Of a stretch of DNA of 64,000 nt, positions 36,101-47,067 are shown piece by piece; positions within the stretch are counted from its first letter, which is position 1, and every line of letters starts with the position of its first letter. Under the pieces are notes generated by a model. The model did no database searches. It was not told where the DNA came from and worked only from the letters and a program-made list of their open reading frames with translations. The position numbers and the translations under genes were made by a program. The stretch lies in NCBI RefSeq assembly GCF_901709675.1, contig NC_051105.1:744001-808000 (forward strand). Direction: 5' to 3'. This DNA comes from Syngnathus acus. Taxonomy: Eukaryota; Chordata; Actinopteri; Syngnathiformes; Syngnathidae.

Positions 36101-39100
36101 ACAATTCTCTAACCTTCCTTTTTTTGTACAGACATAAAGCAATAGCAAAGTGAACATTTTTAAAATGAAATGTCACGTATGATGTGAACTCATTCAGTGC
36201 CATTGACGGTTATAGACGTCAAAGATATGAAGTGGGTTGGTAGTGAATGAGTTAATTGATGAATTGCTCACATGTGGTTCGTGTGTGTCAGGTGCAACAT
36301 AACAATTGAATGGAGTTGAGGAGTCTGGCAAGGCCGCAGAGCCAGGCCGGCCGCAAGGCCGGGCGGCCGGCCCTGGCCGGCCGGGGCTGCCTTCCACCAC
36401 GCACCACGGATGATGCTGTTGTCTTTCAAGCCGGGCTCAACCACAGTACAGCTTCAACATCTGCAGCCTTGTCAACCGCAGGAAAGTTCAGATGATGAGC
36501 CAAGTCTTGTTAAAGCTAACATTCTGGAAATTCCCACTGCGGGTTCCCTGCGTCAGCATTTTTCTAACACCAAAAGCAGGAGAATAAGGAAGAGGCCAGC
36601 TCCCATCTTCCCCGTGTCTCCTTGCGTATGTTGACATGTAGCCAAATTTCTGCCATTGAAGCCGCTGAGAAAAACGAGTAGCCGACACAAAAAGTGAAAG
36701 AAAAAAAATCCCATGAAGTCTGAGATCCAGTGAACAACTTACGATGAACCAGATGAACACTTTCAGGATCAATTTTGCTAACGACATCCTGTCGTGTTCT
36801 CACTACACACTGATGCTGTTCAATGTGTCATTAGCTGAGCCAAAACCAACACACTTGACAATAAACTGCGTGAAGAGAACCCAAGGAAGAAAATGGGCCT
36901 GCTAACCGACCTGTGTTTGAGCAGCAGAGCCCTGAGCACGCAGGATCTGTCTTCCGCTCTAATTTGATCAGAGATGATCATGGTCTCCACCACCAAGTGG
37001 GCAATTCCCGGAAGAGAGTTCTGCTCCAGGTCCAGAAGGATCGCACCTTGGAAAGATCGGAGTCAGTTCAGACATAGCGGCCTTCTCAGTTTCCGAGCGC
37101 TCAGCGGCACCGATGGTCAGTAGTGACGTCCTTGTACGGAAACATTGTTGTTGACTTATTTGATCAGCTGTTAACCGTCTACTCACATTCATACTTGGAG
37201 ACAAAGAGTCTTCATTGAACCGAGCATGCGTGTTTGGGAAATGCGGTAGGAAGCCGGAGAAAGGCCACGCGAACACGGTGCAGAGATACCGCAAGAGTCC
37301 CATTACCGTGCGTGATGGTGCGGCGAAGCTCCAGGAGGCTGCGAAATGACAGCGAAGCCACGTGAGGTTTGCCCCAGCGCTCCGTCTCCTCCTCCACATC
37401 CTCCTCAAACTTGATCCAGCGGGCGCGCTCCTTCCAGCGCATTTCATGGTCCTTCTCCACAATCAGCTCGTTGAGCTCCACAAACAACTGCAATGTCACA
37501 AAACCACGCGAGTCGAGTCTTGCACCGGGGTATCGCTCCTTGCCTTAAGTCACGACACAAAGGGCATCGCGGCTTTACCAATCCCTAGCAAAAACCTGAT
37601 TGTGAGTGCCGCAAACCTCGTGAATCTTCTTGTCCGACGCTCGTTTCTTCATCTTCAGGCTGGACAGCGGCGTGGAACTGTTGCTGGTACGGCCCATCTG
37701 AAACCGGGACGACTTCTTGACTAAGTGGCGTCTCACCCCGGGGTTGTCTTCAAATCTGTGACCTGCAGGAAAAGCCGGACTTTTTCAACTTGCAAAGCGC
37801 CTTATTGGCATCATGCTGACTCCACCATATATCGTGTTACTGATCATACACACTATGTATATTCATAATACGATATTGTTTTTACTGTGCCGAGATGACA
37901 TCAGCTGAGTTGTCAAGGAAATCCTTTCCTGGTCACTTCAGAACCGTTAACGCAAAAATGAGGATGGAAATAGTAGAATGGAACACAGCGATTGTCAATG
38001 AAATTTCTTTCCGCTCCAGCTGCGGCTGAGCCCAAAGCCAAGCGGATGCCACCAGATCAATGGAAGCACGGGAAACGGCAGCAGCGGCCGAGCGCCTCGT
38101 CAATTCACTCGATACCGACGGGGCCCTCTGACATGCGCCCCATAGCATTCTTTATCATCAGTGGAAACTCACATCCATTGATTTTGCGGCCAGAAATAGA
38201 ATCAAAGGCTTGGCAAAAATGTTATGTCGGGACCCAAACAACTTACGGATGGAATCGTCCGGAGACCCCAGTTGAGTGTGAATGGACTCGAGCAAGTCAT
38301 AGTCGTCAAAATCAAAGACAAACTCCTCAAAGTCTTCAAAGCCTTCCACGGCGGACAGCGAGCCTTGGCACTCGCTCTGCCGCTGCCTCGGAGTGCCCGA
38401 GCCTTTGTGGACGCTGGAGCGCCGCTCGGATCCATCGCGCTTCTCCTCTTGTCCGTCCAGATCCGTCATCTCCGCGACTGGTACCTCCTGCGGTCCTCCT
38501 CGCTACAGGTGGGCTTACTGCTCATCCAGAACCCGACGACTCTTTTCAAAGTCAAACCCGGGAGCCGGAAAACGAGGACCTCTCCGGAGACGAACGCGAG
38601 CGACACTGGCGAGGTTTCCCTTGGCCACGGCGGCAAAGGGCAGAAAAGGCGTGGTCTTCTTTGGAAGAACTGAATCGCATTGCCCCTCTTGTTTTGGGTT
38701 TCGTCCACGAGCTATTGATTCTGAGGCTGTGCCATAACGATCCATCCAGAGTGAATCAGAGTGGTGATGTTTTCATTGGTATAGTCGAGTAAACTCCAAG
38801 CTAGCATTCCAGGACAAGAGAGCCAAGCCGAGCCTGCTGCCCAGAACAAAAACACCAAAACGCTGATGATGGAAGCATTCATTTGCCGGACATCTATGGC
38901 GTCTCCGTACGTGGCCTGTTTTGGTCCAGCTTACGTATGTCAGATGAGATTGTCCCAAAAGGTGATGCTTCAGTCTGAGGTGTGTTTAGGCCGGATTTGT
39001 CCCTATAATGGGATTTTTGTTTACGGGTTCCCCAACCTGTATTTGTTTTGTCTAAATGACCATTCTAAAATGCCCTCCCATGTCCCTTCAGAAAGTCTCG

Positions 39101-40861
39101 GCTAACATACAAGCAAGATTTCCGAAACACAATCTTGACGTGTGTGGTTTGGACTGTGACATTCTTTTATTAGTCCCACACGGGGGAAATTCCCATATAC
39201 AGCCGGCTGGCCGGCCGGCAGGAGTTTGAAAACAACGGCGCTGCCGTGAGAAGCTTTTCTGCCCTGAGACAATCGGAACACACCGCAGACAACACGACCA
39301 AAGCTCTTAAATGGGAGATCCCAGCCAAAGCACACGCACGGCCCGTCACCGTGAAGCATGGCCCGCCGGCAGCTGTGACTTGAGTGGCCCCGTTTCTACG
39401 CAGTCAATGATTACTCCAGTCTGGCAAAGCAGGAAAGGCCAGAGGCAGGGTCGCTGGTGAAGGGGAATCGACTGCGGGCTGAGTTAATGACTGCCCACCA
39501 CTAACGTTTTCCCTGTGCAAGCTGGGCACCGCAATGGCCGATCCAAAACAAACGGGCCTCCGTTCCACCTCACTCACTTTTCATGTCATCCAAGTCGACG
39601 CTGGCCAACATCTGGGCCTCGGCTTCATCGGTTGGCACTTGTTGATAGACGGCCGTCTCGGTCGCCGTCATGCTGCCGATGCAAATGCGCTCCCTCAGGT
39701 CGTAGTTGCAACGCTGGGCGCCGGCTACGCGATGGTGGGCGGCCTTTCGACAGAACCAGCTCGGGGTGGCGCCGCCGGCGGACGACTCGCATCCCGGGCT
39801 CGTGCTGGGACAGAATGCCCGTCGGCGCTTTGGAAGGAAACCGACGAGCCGACTCGTATGTGAACCCACCTACGTACCTCTTGCGGGACTCCTTTGGCTC
39901 CTCATCCAGGTGCTCGATGACATCATGTCCTCCGGAGCGAAGCTTACCGTTGCTAGAGATGGTGCCTTTCTGGGCCCGGCGCCGTTCTTCATTTTCCGTG
40001 TGGACGGAGGCGACTGGGAGAGCTTCGTCCAAGTGCTCTCCACTCTCCAAACTAAACTGAGAGCAAGCACAAGATGGAGGTGAGAGAGGTGCAGTGCGGG
40101 GCGGCAACCGAGACCGACCACACAAATTCAAATCAAAATATTACCTGCGCGTCACCAGCCACGGCCTCCCGCCTTTCCATTTCACACTCGGCCTCCTCCT
40201 CGTCGACCTCGTGGATGGTGGGCGTCACATCGGAGGGCGGCAGGGACGTCTTTCTTTTCTTGCGTTTCTTTTTGCGCCTGCGCTCGGCGCCGTGCACCCT
40301 CTTGCGGAAGCATTGCGTTACGGGCAAGCGAGTGGAGAGGGGGTGATGGACGTGATGAATTGTGTGCCGGTGATCTGGATGCGGACAAACGACAACGATG
40401 GATTGGCCAAAATGTACAGGGTGCGTGGCAGCCATATCCAAATATTTGGTGTTCAAAGTCATCCTGACCTGACCTACTTTTAACTCATCCCACACATTTA
40501 AAGGGAATGAGAGGAGCCACTTTGACTCAAGTCATTTTCTCCACGCCCACAGCGGCGCAGTCCTCCCTCTCTCACATGTGCTCACAATTGAGGACTACCT
40601 CACATATCGTCCAAGGCCTTTCATGTGAACACAAGCTCAAATGCATAACAGCGAATGGACCGCAACACGGTGCAAGGTGTACCCACACTCAAAATCTTTT
40701 TCTGTGTAGTGCGGGCCCATCCGGTCTCCACTTGTGGATGCCGAATCACTGATGACGTCAGCAAAGTATTGGACAGACAGCGCTTTCTCCCAGTCGTCCC
40801 CCTCCCCTTCTTTCTGCTGAACAGACGATGATTCTTCCTCATTGTCTCCATAGTCCCTCAT
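30069..40861 (-). CDS. slc4a3: Anion exchange protein 3 (SLC4A3/AE3), 21 exons of the long form
   Basis: Plasma-membrane Cl-/HCO3- exchanger that lowers intracellular pH in excitable tissue. From the first placed exon the coding length is 3636 bases (1211 aa; human AE3 is about 1232), every junction in phase. Layout: acidic, His-rich and Lys-rich N-terminal region; cytoplasmic core with [18 protein letters not shown]; then the membrane domain, including [21 protein letters not shown] and [14 protein letters not shown], the latter matching the stilbene-reactive Lys region of AE proteins. The tail [15 protein letters not shown] fits AE3 rather than AE2, as do LGCI and [10 protein letters not shown] in the last helices. 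The extracellular loop after VFQEHPL is short and has no NxS/T sequon. The first Met lies directly after a splice acceptor, so a short upstream coding exon may be missing. An alternative first exon lies at 38247-38469. Confidence 0.95.
30495..30668 (-). CDS. slc4a3: slc4a3 exon t
   Basis: 58 codons: [30 protein letters not shown] and [11 protein letters not shown]. The AE3-type LGCI and [10 protein letters not shown] are here. Confidence 0.96.
30745..30914 (-). CDS. slc4a3: slc4a3 exon s
   Basis: Encodes [19 protein letters not shown] and the invariant [14 protein letters not shown], then [13 protein letters not shown]. Confidence 0.96.
31000..31253 (-). CDS. slc4a3: slc4a3 exon r
   Basis: Largest membrane-domain exon (254 bases): [17 protein letters not shown] (stilbene-reactive region), [18 protein letters not shown] and [17 protein letters not shown]. 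Confidence 0.96.
31584..31750 (-). CDS. slc4a3: slc4a3 exon q
   Basis: Encodes [18 protein letters not shown] and [11 protein letters not shown], matching AE3 KLTVPTGLSVTSPDKR. Confidence 0.95.
31894..31983 (-). CDS. slc4a3: slc4a3 exon p
   Basis: 90 bases encoding [16 protein letters not shown] and [10 protein letters not shown]. Acceptor follows a run of C in + complement G. Confidence 0.95.
32097..32276 (-). CDS. slc4a3: slc4a3 exon o: extracellular loop and next helix
   Basis: Starts [15 protein letters not shown]. The loop has no N-glycosylation sequon. Continues [18 protein letters not shown] and [14 protein letters not shown], with donor GTACTG. Confidence 0.95.
32346..32540 (-). CDS. 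slc4a3: slc4a3 exon n: membrane helices with [10 protein letters not shown]
   Basis: 65 codons: [43 protein letters not shown]. Donor GTCATT; the following 69-base intron keeps the frame open. Confidence 0.95.
32597..32745 (-). CDS. slc4a3: slc4a3 exon m: membrane helices 2-3
   Basis: Encodes [17 protein letters not shown] and [18 protein letters not shown]. The intron to exon n is only 56 bases. Confidence 0.96.
32822..33037 (-). CDS. slc4a3: slc4a3 exon l: linker and first membrane helix
   Basis: Acidic [15 protein letters not shown] linker, [15 protein letters not shown], then the first membrane helix [14 protein letters not shown]. Donor GTAAGG. Confidence 0.95.
33103..33322 (-). CDS. 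slc4a3: slc4a3 exon k
   Basis: Encodes [32 protein letters not shown] and a basic [11 protein letters not shown] end. The donor is the unusual GTCATT. Confidence 0.93.
33464..33648 (-). CDS. slc4a3: slc4a3 exon j
   Basis: Encodes [33 protein letters not shown] and STLMSDK, the phosphotransferase-fold part of the cytoplasmic domain. Confidence 0.96.
34097..34202 (-). CDS. slc4a3: slc4a3 exon i
   Basis: Encodes [19 protein letters not shown], matching the AE family SLKLLEKIPEDAEATVVLVG, with donor GTAAGT. The start at 34202 (after TTCCTCCAAG) is the only one I found in phase with exon h. Confidence 0.85.
34661..34840. repeat. 20-base minisatellite, nine units, in an slc4a3 intron
   Basis: Nine consecutive copies of ATGCCTACGGACTGCCGTGC; only unit six (G to C at its third base) and unit nine (one base in CCGCGC) differ. 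Each junction makes the palindrome GCATGC. It lies between exons h and i. The three open + frames are a by-product of a stop-free repeat and encode the same 20-residue period. Confidence 0.97.
34875..35052 (-). CDS. slc4a3: slc4a3 exon h: variable cytoplasmic segment
   Basis: Starts [17 protein letters not shown], then an acidic [11 protein letters not shown] segment. The donor GTAAGT after GTCAGCCTGTTT was preferred because it restores the phase for exon i. Confidence 0.85.
36187..36253. mobile_element. Short inverted-end repeat (MITE remnant) in slc4a3 intron
   Basis: About 67 bases starting AACTCATTCAGTGCCATTGACGG and ending GTAGTGAATGAGTT; the two ends are inverted over about 10 bases. 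The GCCATTGACGGnTATAGACGTCAAA body resembles a family I know from several fish genomes. No coding capacity. Confidence 0.6.
36911..37046 (-). CDS. slc4a3: slc4a3 exon g
   Basis: Encodes [32 protein letters not shown] and RALLLKH. The final two bases plus the first base of exon h form the Ser of KHSHPSD. Confidence 0.95.
37307..37487 (-). CDS. slc4a3: slc4a3 exon f: cytoplasmic core signature
   Basis: Encodes [29 protein letters not shown] and [16 protein letters not shown], the most conserved cytoplasmic segment of AE1-3. Confidence 0.96.
37617..37762 (-). CDS. slc4a3: slc4a3 exon e: first exon common to both isoforms
   Basis: Acceptor TTTTCCTGCAG. Encodes [16 protein letters not shown], then a basic [13 protein letters not shown] before donor GTTTGC. 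Both upstream alternatives supply the single base its first codon needs. Confidence 0.93.
38247..38469 (-). CDS. slc4a3: Alternative first exon of slc4a3 (cardiac AE3-like N-terminus)
   Basis: ATG-initiated frame of 74 codons plus one base, ending ATCC before donor GTAAGT. It encodes [13 protein letters not shown], a Ser/Gln/Arg-rich stretch and the acidic aromatic [18 protein letters not shown]. It lies in the intron between exons d and e and ends in the same phase as exon d, so splicing to exon e gives ...[11 protein letters not shown] and a protein of 1015 aa. Mammalian cAE3 starts from a promoter in the equivalent intron with a unique N-terminus of about 73 aa and a total near 1034 aa. 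No TATA box was identified. The call rests on position, phase and coding character, not on an alignment. Confidence 0.75.
39578..39804 (-). CDS. slc4a3: slc4a3 exon d: YDLRER / VPTDEAEAQ block
   Basis: Contains [27 protein letters not shown] and DLDDMK, all strongly AE3-like. The acceptor TTCTGTCCCAG was chosen because it alone gives the phase left by exon c. Ends with one base at GTGAGT, joining the next exon as SHRFEDNPG. Confidence 0.88.
39878..40056 (-). CDS. slc4a3: slc4a3 exon c: variable linker
   Basis: 179 bases starting [12 protein letters not shown] and ending EEPKESRK plus two bases before GTACGT. Poorly conserved in the family; called from clean splice sites, phase, and FSLES aligning with the mammalian FSIGS start. 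Confidence 0.8.
40145..40374 (-). CDS. slc4a3: slc4a3 exon b: His-rich and Lys-rich segment
   Basis: Starts [17 protein letters not shown], the AE2/AE3 histidine cluster. It continues with a polybasic [11 protein letters not shown] and the conserved [16 protein letters not shown], ending at donor GTAATA. Confidence 0.92.
40687..40861 (-). CDS. slc4a3: slc4a3 exon a: acidic N-terminus
   Basis: Follows acceptor TTTTTCTTTTTCAG and opens with ATG AGG. Encodes acidic NEEESSS and GEGDD, then [13 protein letters not shown], which aligns with the AE2/AE3 KTLAVSRFGDLIS block, then YTEKDFE and one base before donor GTGGGT. The ATG may be the start or an internal Met. Confidence 0.85.
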
Positions 40862-42078
40862 CTGAAAAAGAAAAAAATCAAGTCTCAATATTTAGTGCAA
40901 TAGCACCATCTGCTGTCGAATCGTTTTGGAAAGATGAAGCCGTCTCTGTTTCTTTCTGAGCTTTTTCATCACCAACTGAAAAGAGCAACTTTATGGATGC
41001 CCAGTAACGACCCAGGCTAAAGTTATTTCTTCTCCCATACGTCCAAAGTTTGTCCTGGAGCAGAGATGTTCCACCTGAGCACAATTTGCTTCCTTGTATC
41101 AATTGAGCCAAGCCTTTAATGCCATCTCGTGGCACCCACCGTAAGGCATTTGAGCAAGAATGCAAAAATGGTTGGGGGCGTTCGCGGGTTATTTCAAGTG
41201 GCTTTGCAACGTAACGTGATGACACAGCTCCTCGGCAACGTCAACGCATGTGTCCGGCATGTTGCAGCAGAGCAAGTAACAATGAGCATGAAAACATGGA
41301 AGAAGAGGGAGCATGAAAATGACTCATGCGCTCGGCTCCACCATGGCCTCCGGAGACGACGACGGCTGGGGTTACAGCGTCTCTGGACAAAACGTTAGTC
41401 GCTTTTGATAGGTCAAGTGGTTCTGATCCACGGGACCCTCTGCCTGCCATTGGTTCCAGCATGCTGTGACTGAGTCCTCCTCCCAATGCTCTCATATTTC
41501 TCCGCTCCATTGAATCCTAATGACCGGTGGGATGAAGGGACAGGATGCCTTGAAATACGTGAGCAAGGCATTGAAAGCCAGAAACCCGCTTGCCAATGTT
41601 TTGGGGGGGTCTCAAAGTTTTTGGGTGCAGGGATGCCTCCAGGCCTCCGCTCTTGTTGCCTAGACACTTTGGCCTTCAGCGTGCTCATTCAGATTCCCGT
41701 CAGGCCATCAGGCTTGACCATTGCACGGCTTGCTTGCTTCCTTCCTCTTTGGCTGCTTTTGTAGTTGGGGTCATTGTCCATCCCATGAGCACTTTCTTGG
41801 ATGAAGGAGAAACCAAAAAGAAGGTGGAGAGGGAAAAACAAGCAAGTCGCAAAATGGCAAAAGGAAAAACCTCAGCACACCAAAGCACTCCAGTTAAAGG
41901 TGTTCCTTTTTTAGTGCGTGTTGCTCAAGACTCGAAGCTTGGGCTCCATTTGGAATCCTTTTGTCTTCATTTCCGTGGCAGATGGCTCAACTCTGGCAAC
42001 TAAAACTAACACGGCTCTCACTTATAGCTGAGGAGGAAAAGCCAGTCACGAGATGTCAATTGGGACACGGGCGCTCAA

Positions 42079-42079
<1 letters not shown>

Positions 42080-42128
<49 letters not shown>
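42080..42128. repeat. (GT)n microsatellite
   Basis: About 24 perfect GT units. Confidence 0.96.
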
Positions 42129-44029
42129 GCTACACACATCTTATGCTGTCCAACAGGTGAATGTGAGCTTTGGCAGCAAATCAAACATGATTTTGTTCAT
42201 TTGTGATTTTTTTTTAGTGGTGTACCCACATCATGATTGCTTCTTGTCACGTTGGCGGAACATTTGCACTTGGCTTTGCATGATCACAAGCAAGTAACAG
42301 CTCCAAACTTGTTTTCACGATCATCTGTGCACATTTGTGAAGTATTTTCAACTTCAAATTGTTGAGCTTATTTAGCACACTGACAAAGCAATTTGATTTG
42401 TTGATAGTGCAGACTGACTTTTTTTCCCATATAATATTAAATTTAGTTTGAAATCCTTAGCGCTCAAGTTGAGCGTCTGCTTTTCAGCATTCACACTTTT
42501 GGAGTCGAAACTGGAATGTTACCTGATGCAGGTTGATCAAAACATCAATGTCTGGAGCACAACCGCCCGTCGCCATGAGTTTTGGCCCTCTGCCTTATTT
42601 GTGACCAGGGCCCTGAGGTCCGCCAGCAGTAGGTCGGCTACTGTCGCAGGGGCGCTGCCGGATGGGGGACGAGAGGGCTGGCGGGAAGCTGAGGGAGGGC
42701 GGCGGCGTTCAGCCCTTCTCTTTCACTAACGGGCATCCAGGAAGCCTTGGGCCTGGCATCACCTACGCGACAGATCCACACCAAGTCATGATTTACGTTG
42801 TGCTGCCTGCCTCTGTACAATGTGCCACGCCTCATTATTTGATGACACAGCCAAAATGTAAGGTGCATGGAAGGCAAGACAGACAAATGCAAAGAGTGCC
42901 ATGGGGAATAAAATCACCTGGAATATTCAATCTAGATGTCACTAGTAAGTTCGCCAACATCCGTGTCGATTCCATCAAGCCGATAAAAAATTTCTATGAA
43001 TGATTTTTTTTTTTCTTTTCTTCAATTTGTAGGCAGCGCTTGAAATAATAGTGCAAATTTTCTGCTATGAAAGCACGGGGGACAGAGATCGCGGCGGCAT
43101 CCCCGGCCAGCGGTGACCCACTTTTATTTGGAGCTGCTGTTTTCCCCACTGTCACAGAAAAGTCTCACTTGCTATGAGCTCAGCTTTCTTTTCTCTTTTG
43201 CTCCCCATGAGACATTTACAGCCACTTGACTGCACAAATACACAAAGCATTCACATGGACACGTGACAATTTAGTTGTCCCACTTATGAATGTTGACGTT
43301 TATTGGAGATGGCCTGCATTTGAAAGGAAACACAGATGAAGTCTTTCTACTTGCAGCACTATTCAAAGTCATTTCCCACTTTGGAAGTGGTTGAAATGAA
43401 AGGTTATTTTGGGCTGGTTTGTCTCATGCAAATGAAAAGGACACCTTTTGTTACCGTGGCAACCGAGGCTTGCTCGATCATAGTTGACTTTTTAGCATTG
43501 GGGATTTCTTTATTAGACTTAAATTGCGAGTTACTGACTATTTTGCAGCGATTCTATTTCTACACAGGCTATTATTGCTCGTGTTGCAATCAGACCAAGA
43601 TGGGATGAAAATATCCAGAGATTGGGATTATTTCGCATTTAACAACAACAGCAAGAAAAATGGTAATGCAAATTGCAACTGTCAATGAATGTGTGTGTAG
43701 AGTAAATATAGTAGTTGTAAATGCTTTGGATGACAAAAATAGTGATGACAAAAATAGAACAAATCCACAAATAAAACCATGCAGCCGAAGAATGTAGAAC
43801 GTGAGCACGGCGAGCTGAGAATACTACCCGCGTTAGCCTTTTCAAACACATATATGACAAATACAACACAAACGTGGTCGCCACTTCACGAATGAGACAC
43901 TCAACACAAGACACATGTCGGATTCTTCCCTGATGTACTTCTAAAAGGATTTGTCATCATCCCACGACGACAGGTGTCGTCACCGTCCGTGTCCTTGTGT
44001 ACAACGACAACAACATCCATCCATGCATC

Positions 44030-44155
44030 CAGCCAGCCAGCCAGCCAGCCATGCATCCATCCATGCATCCAGCCATCCAGCCAGCCAGCCAGCCAGCCTC
44101 AGCCAGCCATGCATCCATCCATGCATCCAGCCATCCAGCCTCAGCCAGCCTCGCA
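44030..44155. repeat. (CCAG)n/(CATC)n compound microsatellite
   Basis: Blocks of CCAG alternate with CCATGCATCCATCC-type blocks over about 125 bases, with a larger period of roughly 55-60 bases. Confidence 0.92.
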
Positions 44156-46379
44156 GCATCACTCCGGCATCGTCTTCATTCCTGCCGAGTCATGACGACA
44201 TCATGCGTGTGTGTGCGTGTGACCTTGCAGCCACCCCAGCGATGCACGCGCGACTTTTTTGTCCTCGCCGATATTTTACTACACGGATGAACGTCGCCAG
44301 CTTTTTGGAGGCGGATGCGACGCGCGATGCAAGCTGAAGAACGACAAACCTGCAAGGACGCCCTCACTTATCGCGCGTTTGCAAACATGCATCGGTCCTT
44401 CTGCAAAAATATTGCTTTGATTTTTCACCCCCCGCCCCCGTTCATGCATTGGGGGGGAAAAACGCGACTCAGCATCCTATTCCTCCTCCAGCGTGCACGC
44501 AAGCACGCCTTCGCCTTCATACCTGGGGCAATTGCACGGCAATCCGGGAAAAAACACAAAGTTAAGTCCTTGGTCCTCGAGAACACGCCAAGTGTTTTTT
44601 TTGGATGGGTTTGAAAAAAAAAAAAAAAGATTCTCCCGTGACCACGTGACTGTGGAGGACAACCTGCTCAAGTGCTGCATTGACAACATGCAAGGAAGCA
44701 CACGCACGACGGCACACCATTAGGCGTCCGTTGGCTGACCATACCTGAAACATAAGCTACATTTTCCTGCTCGCTGACACCATGCTTTGAACTTGTCTTT
44801 TTGTTTCCAATTTGCAAATGTTCTTTTTTAGCCAAGGAAAATAATTTTCGCTCTAAAAGTTCCCCTGCTTTGCTGAGTTCTTGCTATCAATTTGGCACCG
44901 AGTTCATTTGTGATTCTGAAACATGCAAGTCTTCTAGCTTTGGATCTCATGAGGTTCATTTGACTCCGAACAAAAGAGAGGTCTTGTGATGAAAACGCAA
45001 GCAAGCAAGCAAGCAAGCAAGCAAACAAACAAAATGTTCAGAGACAAATGACATTTCTTCATGTTGCCACTAGAAGGCAGCCTAACTTCAAATATAAATC
45101 GATACAGTGAACAAGCTGGGCCATCAAATGTGCAGGCAAAGAATCTCAACCAAACTCCTGGGAAAGGACACATTTGGACTAGGTGGACAAAAACTCCAAT
45201 TCGTGTCCATTGGAGGTAAAAACAAGTGTTGTTGTTGAAAAGCTGATTGTGTTTAAAATCCGACACAAACGCTTGACAGCTGGCTGGCTGGCTGCTCAGA
45301 TGGGAGGAACGTTTTCCTGTTGGCCTTCTTCAACATTGAAAGAAGAAAAGGTGAGCTTCCGTCGCTGGACCGTGTGCTGAACAAGAGATTTCATGTCTGA
45401 TACTTTGTACTCAGTCATTTATTTGATGTTTCACTCCAAGACAACAACAACCTGTACAAAAGCATTGGGTGTAACTTCTTTTGCAACCATCAATATTAGC
45501 CTGTCAAGTGATTACAGGCCTCTTCGTAGGAAATGGCCCTTCAAGCCCACTGCCATATTTTGGTGTCGCTGAGCTTGGGCACCTTTCTGCACATTTTCCC
45601 GTTCAGACTTGTGACACACCTACAGTGCATGACCTGGAAATTTGCGCTCACCCTTCAAAAGGGCGAGACTCGTTGAACACTGAGGCTGGCTGTAAATCAT
45701 GGAGCGTTCACATTTCCTCCCTCACACTAGCTCGGCTTTAGAAAATATGACAGCGTTTCAAAATGAAAGAACTTCTGTGTGCAGAAGATGAAGTCATGCC
45801 ATCAAAATACTATGGTGACGAAAAGGGCCGTGGCCCGCTGTTCGCTATCAGCCATCAGCTTTTTCTCACGGGCCGCCCTTCGCTATCAGCCCACAGCTTT
45901 TTCTCGTGAAAATGTTCAAAAATACAACACAGATTGTCCTTTCTCTTGAACCGCTGCACTCTTATCAGGCGTCCTTCACCTGGCCGAGGCAAGTGGAGAC
46001 TCGCAGCTTTTGAAAGGGGGAGGCACGGCGAGGCCTTCCCCTTCCACTTTTGTTCAGATGATGGATTACCTCGTCAAATAATCATCTCATTCCGTTAGAA
46101 GGTGTATTACGGGCGGAGCTTATGTTCAGCCCCTTCTCAGAGCGCAAGGCGATTGATACTATGTCGAAAGTAAACATGGCTGAAGGGAAGAGCGCAAATG
46201 ATGAAAATCAGAACTCTGGGGAGCTCGCTTTGACCCGCTTCTTAAAGGAACAGTTGCACAAAGCAAATGGGACGAGGCTGTGGTGGTAGCTGAACGCCAA
46301 ACGATGTGAAGAAAGCAGCCGCGCTTCTCTGGAGGAAAATGAAGGGGCAGCTGCAAGCCAGGACCAGCGAGCTTCCCCT

Positions 46380-46402
46380 GTCCGTCCGTCCGTCCGTCCG
46401 TC
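46380..46402. repeat. (TCCG)n microsatellite
   Basis: Five to six TCCG units, the same motif as at 10497-10515. Confidence 0.88.
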
Positions 46403-47036
46403 CCGACATCATCGAGCGCACAGCTTTGCCCTCTCAACCTTTTCTGCCCCTTGGCCAGCACTTGAGGCCATGACTCAGCACTTTTAAGGGTTAAATTGAT
46501 TCAAAGTGGGGGATTCCAGGCCGGTTGCATCGACAGGAAACAACGATAATGACTCTGCCAGTCCCAGACTGGGGGGGAGCAATGAGGTCATTGTTTGACT
46601 TGAGCTTCAGTGTACGTTCGCTGTGCACCATGGCCATCTTGAAGCGCCACAAAAGCAGATTTGTCACTGAGACATTTAAATATTGTTGATCAACGACACA
46701 TACCAAGACAAAATCGTCTATCATTGTAGTCTATAATAATGTTTTGGGTGTGTGTGCAAATTAAAAAAAGTAAAAAAAAAAATATATATATATTTTTTAA
46801 ATAAATGAATGAATAAAAATAAAAAGTAAAAAAGAGGAGGCTGGCTTTGAAGGAACGAGCGAGCGTCTTGACTCGTGGAGCAACCCACTTAGCTTTTCCT
46901 TTCGCAGCAAACAAGTCCGTACCCGATAAGAAAGCTGAGCTCCATGAATTATTGTGGAGGAAGCCGAACACGCTGCCGGTGAAATCAAAAGATAAGCGGC
47001 AGGCACGCACGCGTCACTGCAGGCGCTGCTCCTGAT

Positions 47037-47067
47037 CCTTCCTTCCTTCCTTCCTTCCTTCCTTCCC
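47037..47067. repeat. (TTCC)n microsatellite
   Basis: Seven TTCC units. Confidence 0.9.

Noticed and set aside
39534-40083. Long + frames over the slc4a3 5' exons
   Set aside because: Antisense shadows of conserved minus-strand exons with recognisable AE3 motifs.
42638-42892. Possible upstream coding exon of slc4a3 on the minus strand
   Set aside because: No similarity to AE3 N-termini and no matching donor phase; the first coding exon remains unplaced.
43951-44337. Ser/His/Pro-rich frames over the CCAG/CATC array
   Set aside because: Compound microsatellite; composition explains the open frame.
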